Shown here: positions 16,429-25,070 of the stretch, in pieces
Layout: each line of letters begins with the position of its first letter
Numbering within the stretch: position 1 is the first letter of the stretch
Assembly: GCA_035561075.1 (NCBI GenBank)
Contig: DATMYF010000189.1
Span: 1-64,000, forward strand
Source of the DNA: JAMCRM01 sp035561075
Lineage (GTDB): Bacteria; Acidobacteriota; Terriglobia; Bryobacterales; Bryobacteraceae
Direction of reading: 5' to 3'
DNA: 64,000 bases
The notes under the pieces: model-generated
The model's database searches: none
What the model saw: the letters and a program-made list of their open reading frames with translations, nothing else
What the model was told of the DNA's origin: nothing
Translations under genes and position numbers: made by a program

Positions 16429-17973
16429 TTAATGTCTAAACGGCAATACAGCTTGCTGTGCGCCTGCGCAGAACTCGTCGAAGCTCATAACCGCCAGGCG
16501 CCCGGAGATCTCGGCCAAGGCGGCCGCTGCCGCCACTTCCCGCAGAGTCTCTTTTCCGCAGAGCGCCAGTGAGCGGTAGTGCCTCGTGAGTTCCTTCTGC
16601 TTGAGCTCGATTACGCCCTCGTATTCGGCGGCATGCTCCGGCGCGACAATGTAGGCCTGTACCTCACGCGCGAGGTACTCCCGGTAGGCGGATTCCTGTT
16701 CGAGGCGTTTCTGGGCGGCCCGGTTCCGTTCCCGGTGCGCCTGTTCCCGCTCCACTTTCATGCGGCGGGTCTCAAAATGTGGCGGTGGGACGATATTTTC
16801 GCGGATCAGATGCACGTAGAACCCGGGCGGATTATGGAACTTCTCTCGAGAGGATTGGGCAATCACGTAGTCGCCCCACTCGACCTGGTCCAGGATGCGC
16901 AGGGAAGCACCCGCACCCGCGGCGCGAACCAGTTTCACCGCCTGCTGCCTGCCGATGCCGCGCCTGACTAACTCCTCGACTACATTCGGTTCGCCCTCTT
17001 CCCTGCCCGGCTCGCCCGCCGGAGCCAGCTCCGGATTCTCCTGCCCCAGGCTCGCGCGGCTTTGGAACACCGTGTATTCGGCCTGGGCCTTGGGTCCCGG
17101 GATGTAGTACATATTCCAATCGGGCCGCCCCTCGGAATCCACCGTCTCTTCGTAGCGCACGTCGGTGATATAGCCGGATTGCATGTGCGGTCGATGTACT
17201 TTGTACATCTGCTTCTTGACAGGGGTCGCTTCGTAATAGCGGCTCTGGGCTGAGCAGGTGCAGTACTCCGAGTAGGACAGCCGCGCGACATGGTAGTTGT
17301 TCTTCAGGGCAGCGAACATCCGGTAGCTGACAATCTCGTAGAAGCGCTGCGGCGCGGGCGGGAGTTGTTTGAGGTACTCGTAATCGAGCGGCCGGACCGG
17401 CGCGCTGTTCAAAACTTCCCAGTAGGGCTCGTGGAAGATGAGGTAAACACCGTCCGCCTGCTTCCCGTTCGGCAGCCGCTCCCCGGTAAAGATGACGCTG
17501 TAGCGGGTGAAAACGGCCTCCAGGCGCTTCTGCCCTCCGTCTGTGGCCCTGTAGCTCAGCTTGGCGGTAATCATCGCGCCCGCATTTTGCAGAATGGCGC
17601 GCTTGAGATTATTTACGTTTTTGCCGCTGGCGTTCAGATCCAGATCGCCGCAGATCTGGTTAAGACTTCCCAGTTTCAGGAGCTTGGGCAGGGGTCGCCG
17701 CTGCTCGTCGATGCGGCGATTGATTACCAGGGTGTCCAGCTTGTAGGCTAGTTGCCGGGGTTGGCCGTATTTGGCGTTGTAGGAGACCTCCCACTCCAGA
17801 TCCGTAACCCCGTGCGCGTTTCTGCGGCTGACACTGATCTCGACGTTCCCGGTCTTGGCCAGGTTGTGGATGGGCAACTTCGAAAGGACCGTCTCGGTGC
17901 GGATGATGCTGATGGGGATGAGGTCGCCGGTAGCGGTTTGTTGCTCTGCCTGCGTGGTGATGGTCGTTGCCAC
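16429..17973 (-). CDS. Plasmid-type replication initiator protein Rep2
   Basis: The 514-residue protein resembles replication initiator proteins with two winged-helix domains. LSKLPIHNLAKTG and LAYKLDTLVINRRIDE fall in the first 100 residues, followed by LKLGSLNQICGDLDLN, LKRAILQNAGAMITAKL and YLKQLPPAPQRFYEIVSYRMFAAL. The C-terminal part, with LVRRGIGRQQAVKLVRAA, ILDQVEWGDYVIAQSSRE and FHNPPGFYVHLIRENIVPP (about residues 340-405), matches Rep1, as does the SFDEFC ending. It reads away from iteron array B, and parA2 is divergent on the other side. This is a classic rep-ori-par layout. A 5' inverted repeat at 18008-18034 may serve autoregulation. Confidence 0.82.
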   Translation of the reverse strand: MATTITTQAEQQTATGDLIPISIIRTETVLSKLPIHNLAKTGNVEISVSRRNAHGVTDLEWEVSYNAKYGQPRQLAYKLDTLVINRRIDEQRRPLPKLLKLGSLNQICGDLDLNASGKNVNNLKRAILQNAGAMITAKLSYRATDGGQKRLEAVFTRYSVIFTGERLPNGKQADGVYLIFHEPYWEVLNSAPVRPLDYEYLKQLPPAPQRFYEIVSYRMFAALKNNYHVARLSYSEYCTCSAQSRYYEATPVKKQMYKVHRPHMQSGYITDVRYEETVDSEGRPDWNMYYIPGPKAQAEYTVFQSRASLGQENPELAPAGEPGREEGEPNVVEELVRRGIGRQQAVKLVRAAGAGASLRILDQVEWGDYVIAQSSREKFHNPPGFYVHLIRENIVPPPHFETRRMKVEREQAHRERNRAAQKRLEQESAYREYLAREVQAYIVAPEHAAEYEGVIELKQKELTRHYRSLALCGKETLREVAAAAALAEISGRLAVMSFDEFCAGAQQAVLPFRH

Positions 17974-18007
17974 TACTGCGCTCCTGTTCCCCGGAAATCG
18001 CCTGACA

Positions 18008-18034
18008 CAACAACAGATCCGTTGATTGTTGTTG
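18008..18034. promoter_or_regulatory. Inverted repeat in the rep2 leader, possible Rep operator
   Basis: CAACAACA-N11-TGTTGTTG, 34 bp upstream of the rep2 start. Initiators of iteron plasmids often repress their own gene through inverted repeats in the promoter. The half-sites do not resemble the iterons. Function inferred. Confidence 0.5.
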
Positions 18035-18061
18035 TCATCAAGTCTATAGTCTATACAGAAG

Positions 18062-18070
18062 TTATCCGCA
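18062..18070 (+). other. DnaA-box-like sequence beside iteron array B
   Basis: TTATCCGCA differs from the consensus TTATCCACA at one position. It lies between the rep2 leader and the iterons, where plasmid origins often carry a DnaA box. Confidence 0.4.
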
Positions 18071-18110
18071 CGTAAAGCATTTTCTTTTCAGCACCTTACG
18101 AACGCTTTTA

Positions 18111-18337
18111 TCTCCCCAAAGTACGTACCGCGTCTCCTCAAAGTACGTGGTGCGACCCTCCAAAGTACGTACCCCTTCTCCCCAAAGTACCTGGCGTCTC
18201 CCCAAGGTACGTGGCCTGTTCTCCCCAAAGTACGTACCGCTGGAACGCCCCCAGGCGAACTCTACTGCTTGGGGCGGCGCGACTCCGGGATGGCGTTCTC
18301 CCCAAAGTACGTAGCAGCGTTCTCCCCAAAGTACGTG
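18111..18337 (+). repeat. Iteron array B: eight copies of a 17-bp repeat, about 22-bp spacing (putative origin)
   Basis: Consensus TCTCCCCAAAGTACGTA. Copies start at 18111, 18133, 18155, 18177, 18197, 18220, 18297 and 18321. The first six form one block spaced 20-23 bp. A gap of about 60 bp follows, holding an imperfect GC-rich inverted repeat, then two more copies. The right part of several copies reads GTACGTAC, which is self-complementary. The array fills the divergent gap between rep2 and parA2. It is unrelated in sequence to array A. Confidence 0.92.
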
Positions 18338-18398
18338 CCCGCAACACAGCAACACAGCTTCCCCTCCAAGCCGCAATCTGTTAATCTGTCTGCACAGT

Positions 18399-19163
18399 AT
18401 GGCTGTTTGCAGGGTTTACGCCATCGCTCAACAAAAAGGCGGGGTGGGGAAGACTACCACCGCAATCAACCTGGGGGCCGCCCTGGTGGATGACGGCAAA
18501 AAGGTCCTGCTGGTGGACCTGGATCCGCAAGGAGCGCTGACGGCGGGGGTAGGGCAGAACCCGCTGGCGCTCCAAAGGACGATCTACGACGTCCTTCGGG
18601 ACGGCAAGGCGCGCCTGGCCGACATTATTCAACGTACGGAGGCGGGTTTCGACCTCGCGCCGGCAAACATCGACCTGGCAGCGGCGGAGATTGAACTCGC
18701 CAGCGAACCGGGCAGGGAACGCATCCTTGGGGAGAAATTGTCGCCCGTGCTGCGGCGCTACGACTTCGTCCTGATCGACTGCCCACCCTCCCTCGGGCTG
18801 CTGACCCTGAACGCGCTGACGGCCGCGACCGATGTTCTGATCCCCGTCCAGACCCAGTACTTCGCGCTGCGCGGGCTCGACCTGCTGTTCAATACGATTG
18901 AAAAAGTGAAGGCGCGGATCAACCCGGCGCTTCTGATCCGTGGGATTCTCCCCACCATGGCGGACAGCCGGACGATCCACAGCCGTGAGGTGCTTGAGGA
19001 GTTGCGTAACACCTACGGACAGCAAGTCTGCAAAACAGCAATACCGCAAACCATCAAAATTGCCGATGCGCAACTGGCGGCCAAGTCCATCCACGCGTTT
19101 GCCCCGTCGTCGCCGGCTTCGGAAGCGTACCGCCAGTTGGCGAGGGAGGTAGAGGGGGCGTGA
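18399..19163 (+). CDS. parA: ParA/Soj-family partition ATPase (module 2)
   Basis: The 254-residue protein has deviant Walker A IAQQKGGVGKTTTAIN (residues 8-23), LLVDLDPQGALT (about 37), and VLIDCPPSLGLLTLNAL (Walker B, about 125). The C-terminal AIPQTIKIADAQLAAKSI segment is typical of chromosomal and plasmid ParA/Soj. It is closer to the Soj group than the small ParA at 5966-6661. It would segregate the replicon defined by rep2 and array B, working with the RHH protein that overlaps it by 4 bp. Two direct AATCTGT repeats just upstream (18374-18388) may be part of an operator or partition site. Confidence 0.94.
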   Translation: MAVCRVYAIAQQKGGVGKTTTAINLGAALVDDGKKVLLVDLDPQGALTAGVGQNPLALQRTIYDVLRDGKARLADIIQRTEAGFDLAPANIDLAAAEIELASEPGRERILGEKLSPVLRRYDFVLIDCPPSLGLLTLNALTAATDVLIPVQTQYFALRGLDLLFNTIEKVKARINPALLIRGILPTMADSRTIHSREVLEELRNTYGQQVCKTAIPQTIKIADAQLAAKSIHAFAPSSPASEAYRQLAREVEGA

Positions 19164-19447
19164 GCCGAATGAAACGCACTCCACTGAGCGAACGGCGCTC
19201 TCAGGACCGTAAAGGGCTGGACGCCATCATCGGGGGGCCGGAAGAGGGCGCGCCGCCGCTCGAGGCGGAGCCTAAACCCGCTCCGCGGCTTGAAAAGGTA
19301 ACCTTATATGTCCGGCCGGACCAGGTGGTGGGGTTGGAAGAGATTCAGCTTCAGCAGCGGAGACTGACAGGCCGGAAACCCGACAAATCGGACCTGGTGC
19401 AAGAAGCTCTCGATCTGTTAATACACAAATACAGCAAAGCGCTTTAG
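19160..19447 (+). CDS. Small ribbon-helix-helix protein, probable partition partner of ParA
   Basis: The 95-residue protein has a GTG start overlapping the parA stop (GTGA), implying translational coupling. The N-terminus is basic and flexible. The C-terminal half LEKVTLYVRPDQVVGLEEIQ followed by KPDKSDLVQEALDLLI (about residues 47-90) fits a ribbon-helix-helix fold. It would be the centromere-binding member of the module 2 partition pair. A classical ParB domain is absent. It is the last plasmid-type gene on the right side of the accessory region. Confidence 0.8.
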   Translation: MSRMKRTPLSERRSQDRKGLDAIIGGPEEGAPPLEAEPKPAPRLEKVTLYVRPDQVVGLEEIQLQQRRLTGRKPDKSDLVQEALDLLIHKYSKAL

Positions 19448-19516
19448 CGTCTTCCCACTCATACAGCAGACGTGGGTGGCGGCGCGCCTGCGCGCCAATC
19501 GCGTAGGATGTTTAGG

Positions 19517-20710
19517 ATGAATCGCCGCACTTTCCTCGGCGCCACTGCCGGGGCGCTCGCTGCCGCCCCTGCAAAGAAGACCGTTGCCGCCATCGTTACC
19601 GCCTACTACCCGCGATCGCACGCAGACGTGATTTGCAGCCGCATCTTCGAGGGCTACAGTCCCGAGGGCGTCCGCACGGAGCCGCGAACCCGCATCGTCT
19701 CCATGTACACCGACCAGGTTGCGCCGAAAGATATGAGCCGCGACGTCTCCGCGAGATACGGCTTCAAAATCTGGCCCACCATCGCGGAGGCGCTGACGCT
19801 CGGGACCGGCAGGCTCGCCGTGGATGCCGTCCTGTTCATCGGGGAACACGGCAATTACAGCACCAACGATCGCGGCCAGAAGCTCTATCCGCGCTACGAG
19901 CTGTTCCGGCAGATTTTGGACGTGCTGCGCAAAAACGGACGCGCCGTCCCGGTCTTCTGCGATAAGCATCTCTCCTGGTCGTGGCGAAACGCAAAGGAGA
20001 TGTACGACTGGTCGCGCGAGCTGCGTTTCCCGTTCACCGCCGGATCGTCGATCCCGCTCACCGTGCGGGTGCCCGAACTGGAGTTCCCGCTCGACGTGCC
20101 CATCGAGCACGCCGTATCGGTGGGTTATGGCGACCTGGATGCTTACGGCTTCCACACGCTCGAAACGCTCCAGTGCATGGTGGAGCGGCGGCGCGGCGCG
20201 GAGCAGGGAATCGCGGCGGTCGAGTTGCTGGAGGGCGATGCCGTGTGGAAGTGGCGCGACGGTCCGGGGCGCTGGAGCGCGCCGCTGCTTGACGCCGCGC
20301 TCGCCACGGCTCCCGATAATAAGCCGGGGCGGCCGGAGGACAATGCCAAACGGCCGGCCGTTTTCCTGCTGGAGTACCGCGACGGCTTCCAGGCGGCATC
20401 CTACATGCTCGAGGGCCACAACCGCGCGTTCCTGTTCGCCGCGCGGGTGAAGGGACGGCCGGAGCCGGCGGCCTCGCATTTCGGGCTGGTGACGCCCGGA
20501 CGCGACCTGCCCCACTTCGACGGCCTGGTGGACTGCATCGAGAAGATGTTCGTCACTGGCAAGCCGGTGAACCCGGTCGAGCGCACCCTGCTCACCACCG
20601 GGGCGTTGTCGTTTCTGTTCGAATCACGCGCGCGGCGCGAGCGCATCGCCACGCCCGAACTGGACGTCCGCTACCGCGCGCCCCAGCGCGCTTATTTCCA
20701 GAAAACGTAA
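19517..20710 (+). CDS. Tat-exported protein of unknown function
   Basis: The start chosen at 19517 gives a clean Tat leader NRRTFLGATAGALAAAPA. Upstream ATG codons have worse spacing to AGGA at 19505. The mature part of about 380 residues begins VAAIVTAYYPRSHADVICSR with a Rossmann-like opening. It contains AVDAVLFIGEHGNYSTND and VPVFCDKHLSWSW, reminiscent of predicted oxidoreductase-like proteins seen with sugar-degradation genes in Acidobacteriota and Planctomycetota. No catalytic assignment is possible. It is 5 bp upstream of the M81 peptidase gene and probably co-transcribed with it. Confidence 0.7.
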   Translation: MNRRTFLGATAGALAAAPAKKTVAAIVTAYYPRSHADVICSRIFEGYSPEGVRTEPRTRIVSMYTDQVAPKDMSRDVSARYGFKIWPTIAEALTLGTGRLAVDAVLFIGEHGNYSTNDRGQKLYPRYELFRQILDVLRKNGRAVPVFCDKHLSWSWRNAKEMYDWSRELRFPFTAGSSIPLTVRVPELEFPLDVPIEHAVSVGYGDLDAYGFHTLETLQCMVERRRGAEQGIAAVELLEGDAVWKWRDGPGRWSAPLLDAALATAPDNKPGRPEDNAKRPAVFLLEYRDGFQAASYMLEGHNRAFLFAARVKGRPEPAASHFGLVTPGRDLPHFDGLVDCIEKMFVTGKPVNPVERTLLTTGALSFLFESRARRERIATPELDVRYRAPQRAYFQKT

Positions 20711-20715
20711 TCACC

Positions 20716-22257
20716 ATGAGACCCTGGATGCTGTTCGTTCTCACGGCACAGTTGGCGGCCCCGCAGACGGCGCGGCCGGTAATCGCCGTGGCGGGCATCA
20801 GCCACGAATCGGACTCGTTCAACCCCGCCAAAACGGGCCTTGCCGACTTCGGATGGCCGCCCCAGAAGATCGAGCGCGAAGCCTGGCTCGAGGAGACCGG
20901 AAAGCAGAGCACCATCCCGGCCGGTTACATCGAGGGCGCGCGGCGGTACGATCTCGACCTGCGGCCTACCGTGCTGGTCTCCGCGACTCCCAAGGGCCCG
21001 GTCACCGACGAAGCTTTCGACACCATGACCGCGGAGATGATCCGGCAGATCCGCGCCATCGGAAGGATCGACGGCGTGCTGCTCGCGCTGCACGGTGCGA
21101 TGGTTGTGGAGAGTCATCCGCACGGCGACACCGAAACGGTGCGCCGCGTGCGCGAAGCCGTGGGTCCGCACGTCCCCATCGTGGTGACACACGATTTCCA
21201 CGCCAATATCGCGCCGGATATCGTAAAGCTCTCGACCGCGCTCGTCACATTTAAAGAGAACCCGCACATCGATACCAAAGAGCGTGGGCTCCAGGCGGCC
21301 CGGATCATGGCGGACACGGTGCGCGGCAAGGTGAAGCCCGTGCAGGCGGTGGTGAAGCCGCCCATGATCTACAACATCGTCTATCAGCACACGAAGCGCC
21401 CGCCGCTGCTGCCCATCGTGGAAGAGAGCCGTAAGCTGGAGCGTAATCCCAAGGTGCTGGCGGCCAGCGTCTCGGGGGGATATCAATATGCCGACGTGCC
21501 GCAGGTCGGGCCGAGCGTGGTGGTCGTTACCGACAACGATCCCGGCCTGGCGCAGCGCGAAGCGCAGCGGCTCTCAAATATGCTCTGGGCCACGCGCGAG
21601 CAGTTGAAGCTGCACCTGCCCGAAGCCGCCGAGGCCGTCAAGCGCGCCATGGCGGCGCAGAAGTTCCCCGTGGCGCTAATCGATATGGGCGACAACATCG
21701 GCGGCGGCTCGGCGGGCGACAGCACGTTCCTGCTCACAGAGTTGTTGCGGCAGAAGGCCCAGGGCTGGGTCGTGGTGATCGCGGACCCCGCCGCGGTGCA
21801 GCATGCCGTGCGTGCCGGCGTGGGACAGCCGTTCGACCTCGACGTGGGCGGCAAGACCGACGAGTTCCACGGCAAGCCGGTGCGCGTGCGCGGCGTGGTC
21901 AAATCGCTGCACCTCGGCAAATACATCGAAACGGAAATCCGGCACGGCGGCGGCCGCTACTGGGACCTGGGACTCTCCGCCGTCGTTGCCGTGGAGGGTT
22001 CCACGCGCGACCTCGAGAACCTGCTGCTCCTGACGACGGAACGCTCGAGCCCCAACAGCATCCACCAGTTGATCAGCGTGGGCATCTACCCCGAGCGGCA
22101 GAAGATCCTCACGGTGAAGGGCGCCATCGCGCCGCGCGCCGCCTACGAGCCCATCGCGGCACAGATCATCGAAGTGGACACCCCCGGCCTGACCGCCGTC
22201 AATCCCGCGCGCTTCACCTACAAACTGGCGCGTCGGCCCCTGTTCGGCCTGGAGTAA
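20716..22257 (+). CDS. M81-family (MlrC-like) metallopeptidase, secreted
   Basis: The 513-residue protein has a short signal peptide (LFVLTAQLAAPQTA). It then follows the M81/DUF1485 family: IAVAGISHESDSFNP with metal-binding His and Glu (about residue 30), GVLLALHGAMVVESHPHGDT with the second metal His (about 117), VTHDFHANI, and the C-terminal domain starting ALIDMGDNIGGGSAGDST. The family is named after microcystinase C, which degrades linear peptides. Most members have unknown substrates. It is co-directional with, and just behind, the Tat protein gene. Confidence 0.88.
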   Translation: MRPWMLFVLTAQLAAPQTARPVIAVAGISHESDSFNPAKTGLADFGWPPQKIEREAWLEETGKQSTIPAGYIEGARRYDLDLRPTVLVSATPKGPVTDEAFDTMTAEMIRQIRAIGRIDGVLLALHGAMVVESHPHGDTETVRRVREAVGPHVPIVVTHDFHANIAPDIVKLSTALVTFKENPHIDTKERGLQAARIMADTVRGKVKPVQAVVKPPMIYNIVYQHTKRPPLLPIVEESRKLERNPKVLAASVSGGYQYADVPQVGPSVVVVTDNDPGLAQREAQRLSNMLWATREQLKLHLPEAAEAVKRAMAAQKFPVALIDMGDNIGGGSAGDSTFLLTELLRQKAQGWVVVIADPAAVQHAVRAGVGQPFDLDVGGKTDEFHGKPVRVRGVVKSLHLGKYIETEIRHGGGRYWDLGLSAVVAVEGSTRDLENLLLLTTERSSPNSIHQLISVGIYPERQKILTVKGAIAPRAAYEPIAAQIIEVDTPGLTAVNPARFTYKLARRPLFGLE

Positions 22258-22284
22258 GAGTGCGCGCGCTGGGCCGTCCTGCTG

Positions 22285-23709
22285 CTAACGGGATGGTTGT
22301 GTCGAGTCTGGTTTTCTGGCAACCACGATCAGAGAAAGGCCGCGCCAAGGCAGTAATCCGTCGATCAGGCGCCAGAGCCAGACGGTTTTGTCGAACAGCT
22401 TGAGTGTCAGCTTATTGATTCTGGCCCGGCGGAGCACCTTCCCAAAGAGCCACCATGAAGGCGCGCCTGCCTTATTGAACTCGTAGGCGGTTTCGATCTC
22501 CAGGCCGTGCACGGCCAGGAGTTTCGCCACTTCGGAGCGCCGGAAGCGGCGTTTTTGCCCCATACCGCGATCGACACTGCCCATGAGGGCTGGCCCCTGG
22601 GGGACCAGCAGGAGGAGGCATCCGCCCGGCCGCAGGCAACCGGCAAGCGCCTGGGTGGTTTCCTCGGGCTCGGCCACGAACTCCAGCACATTCACGCAGA
22701 TGGCGGTATCGAAGCCGGCCAGACCCTCAAGGCTCTCCTGGGATTCCGGGTCGATGCGCTGCACCCGGACATTGGGAGTCCGGAGGAATCGGTTGTGCAG
22801 GGCGTGGAGGTGGAGCGGATCCTTTTCGCCTGCCACGTATTCAAGTCGCCGGGCCATCAGACGGCCGGTAAGATTGCCGATGCCCGCGCCTACCTCGAGC
22901 ACCCGGTCCCCCATGTGGGGCCGCAGTTTGCGCGCCAGCCAGTTGAGGTACTGCGGGGTGCCAGCCATATTGTTGAGCACGCCGCGGCCGTAGGGGGCGG
23001 TGTAGAGGTCGTCGATCAGCCAGAATTTGAGGATCACCCCGACGGCCTTCATGCCGTCACGCCAGCCGATCTTCTTTCCCTCCTCATAGGTGCGGCCGTG
23101 GTAGCTGATGGGCACCTCGTAGACGCGCAGGCGCCGCTTGGCGCATTTCATGACGATTTCGGGCTCGAAACCGAAACGGTCGCTGCGGATGGGAATGCTT
23201 TTGAGCAGGTCTGTGCGGAAGACCTTATAGCAGGTCTCCATATCGGTGAGGGCCAGGTTGCAGAACATGTTTGAAAGCAGCGTAAGGCCCTTATTGATGA
23301 CGGTATGCCAGAAGAGCAGGGCGCGGGTTTGTTCACCGGCGAGGTAGCGGGAGCCGAAGACGGCATCGGCACGGCCGTCAAGCAGGGGACGGAGCAGGCG
23401 CGGGTACTCGGCGGGATCGTATTCGAGGTCGCCATCCTGGATGAGGGAAAAATCACCCTCGGCTTTCTGGACGGCGGTGCGGACGGCGGCTCCCTTGCCG
23501 CGGTTCACATCGTGCCGGAAGAGGCGGATTTCCGGGTGGGAAGCTGCCTGGCGCTCGAGGATGTCCCAGGTGCCATCGGTTGAGCGGTCATCCACAATCA
23601 CCAGTTCGCGTTCGATCTGCTCCGGCAGCGGCGCCGCCATAACGAGCGAGAGGCAGCGCTCGATTACGGTGCGTTCGTTGTAAACCGGAATCAGAATAGA
23701 GAGTTTCAT
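22285..23709 (-). CDS. Fused GT2 glycosyltransferase and SAM methyltransferase
   Basis: The 474-residue protein has a GT2 domain of the dolichol-phosphate-mannose-synthase type at its N-terminus (about residues 1-235). It has LSILIPVYNERTVIERCL, VIVDDRSTDGTWD, NRGKGAAVRTAV and the DXD-like IQDGDLEYD. A class I methyltransferase follows (about 255-400) with motif I VLEVGAGIGNLTGRLM and VCVN-type motif II as AICVNVLEF. The C-terminal helix region has a weak hydrophobic stretch. It probably makes a lipid-linked sugar and methylates a related acceptor. It is transcribed alone and divergently from the esterase-like gene. Confidence 0.88.
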   Translation of the reverse strand: MKLSILIPVYNERTVIERCLSLVMAAPLPEQIERELVIVDDRSTDGTWDILERQAASHPEIRLFRHDVNRGKGAAVRTAVQKAEGDFSLIQDGDLEYDPAEYPRLLRPLLDGRADAVFGSRYLAGEQTRALLFWHTVINKGLTLLSNMFCNLALTDMETCYKVFRTDLLKSIPIRSDRFGFEPEIVMKCAKRRLRVYEVPISYHGRTYEEGKKIGWRDGMKAVGVILKFWLIDDLYTAPYGRGVLNNMAGTPQYLNWLARKLRPHMGDRVLEVGAGIGNLTGRLMARRLEYVAGEKDPLHLHALHNRFLRTPNVRVQRIDPESQESLEGLAGFDTAICVNVLEFVAEPEETTQALAGCLRPGGCLLLLVPQGPALMGSVDRGMGQKRRFRRSEVAKLLAVHGLEIETAYEFNKAGAPSWWLFGKVLRRARINKLTLKLFDKTVWLWRLIDGLLPWRGLSLIVVARKPDSTQPSR

Positions 23710-23836
23710 TCGCGGCCCAGAAGCTCAAGTGTAACAAGCTGGCAACACCAAGCCGAAAGCGGTGCCGCCGGACGACAGCGAGACACAATTGTCTTTCGAT
23801 TGCCAATCAGGCCGCAGGCGTCTTACTCTGTTGTCG

Positions 23837-24922
23837 ATGACCCGCCGAACCTTTCTCGCCCTGGCCACCGCCGTCCCGGCTGCCGCGGCGCCCGTCGCCC
23901 CGCCGCCGTTCTATAAGGACAAGGACGATCTGCTCTATTACCTTGAGCGCGGCGAGCGGCGCGAAATCCGCAGCAAGGGAGGTTGGAAAAAGCGGCGGCG
24001 CCACATCCTCGAGAACATGGAACTGGTAATGGGGCCGCTGCCGCGAATCGACCACAAACTGCCGGTCGCGGTCGAGGTGCTCCAGGAAGGGCGCACTCCG
24101 CAGTATACGTGGAAACGCATCTCCTATATGGCGGAACGCGGCGACCGCGCGCTGGCGTATCTCTACATTCCCAATGACCTCAAGCCCGGACGCCGCACCG
24201 CCGCGGTCGTGAGCCTGCACGGCACCACCTACCGTCGTTACGTCGCGACGGATGAGAGCCCTGGGGATACGCACTACGCTCAGGAACTCGCGGCACGCGG
24301 TTACGTCGTGATCGCGCCCGATTACGTTTTCCTCAGCCCGGATTACAAGACCGACCCGTACGCGCTGGGGTACGTGAGCGGGACTATGAAGGGCATCGTG
24401 AACCACATCCGCGCCGTGGACGTACTGGCGTCCCTTCCCCAGGTTGACGCCAAGCGCGTGGCTGCCGTCGGGCTATCGCTGGGAGGGCACAACTCATTGT
24501 TCCTGGGGGTGTTCGAGCCGCGCATTAGAGCGATGGTCACCAGCGCGGGTTTCAATACCTTCCGGAAGTATTACGGCGGCAACCTGAAGGGCTGGACGAG
24601 CAACCGCTACATGCCTCGTATCGCCTCGGAATACCAGAGCCTGCCGGAACGTGTGCCGTTCGACTTCACGGAAGTGCTCGGCGCGCTGGCGCCGCGGCCG
24701 GTGTTCGTCAATGCTCCCGTGAAGGACGAGAACTTCGAGGTTTCCGGCGTGCGGGACTGCGTCGCCGCGGCCCTGCCTGTTTATGAGAAGCTTTTCGGGG
24801 CCAAAGACAGGCTGGTTTCCAACTATCCAGCGGGCGGGCACGGCTTCGACCCCGAATCGCGCCAGCAGGCGTATGAATTCCTGGACCGGTGGCTTCAGCA
24901 GCGGCAAAGTAAGCAACACTAG
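23837..24922 (+). CDS. Tat-exported alpha/beta hydrolase (acetyl esterase/peptidase-like)
   Basis: The ATG at 23837 gives 361 residues with a Tat leader TRRTFLALATAVPAAAA. The longer frame upstream adds an unlikely N-terminus. The hydrolase core shows AAVVSLHGTTYRR (oxyanion region), YVVIAPDYVFL, the nucleophile elbow GLSLGGHNSLF, and a late His in GGHGFDPESRQ. An Asp in VKDENFEV precedes it, completing a possible triad. The layout resembles acetylxylan esterase and dienelactone-hydrolase-like families, so carbohydrate deacetylation is a reasonable but unproven guess. Confidence 0.85.
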   Translation: MTRRTFLALATAVPAAAAPVAPPPFYKDKDDLLYYLERGERREIRSKGGWKKRRRHILENMELVMGPLPRIDHKLPVAVEVLQEGRTPQYTWKRISYMAERGDRALAYLYIPNDLKPGRRTAAVVSLHGTTYRRYVATDESPGDTHYAQELAARGYVVIAPDYVFLSPDYKTDPYALGYVSGTMKGIVNHIRAVDVLASLPQVDAKRVAAVGLSLGGHNSLFLGVFEPRIRAMVTSAGFNTFRKYYGGNLKGWTSNRYMPRIASEYQSLPERVPFDFTEVLGALAPRPVFVNAPVKDENFEVSGVRDCVAAALPVYEKLFGAKDRLVSNYPAGGHGFDPESRQQAYEFLDRWLQQRQSKQH

Positions 24923-24968
24923 CCTCGCTCCCCACGGCATATCGAGTAAGGGAGTAAGGAGGTAAGGA

Positions 24969-25070
24969 GTGCTTACCAGTAAGATCACCAGCAAGGGGCA
25001 GGTCACCATCCCCAGGGACGTGCGCCAAGCCTTGAAGGCGAGTGCGGAGGGATTGCCTTTCTCGATGTAG
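24969..25070 (+). pseudogene. AbrB/MazE-type antitoxin fragment
   Basis: A strong AAGGAGGT ribosome-binding site (24956-24963) leads to GTG at 24969. The frame reads TSKITSKGQVTIPRDVRQAL, the SpoVT/AbrB swapped-hairpin DNA-binding fold of antitoxins. It then leaves the family and stops at TAG 25070 after 33 residues. A normal protein has about 75-85 residues. No matching PIN or MazF toxin gene follows. It is a truncated relic. Confidence 0.7.

Noticed and set aside
11339..18337. Iteron arrays as possible CRISPR arrays
   Set aside because: Repeats are 16-17 bp with 5-7 bp gaps and degenerate copies; no spacers of normal length and no cas genes.
18062..18376. Minus-strand frame with repeated LGRT units
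   Set aside because: The peptide repeat is only the translation of the iterons.
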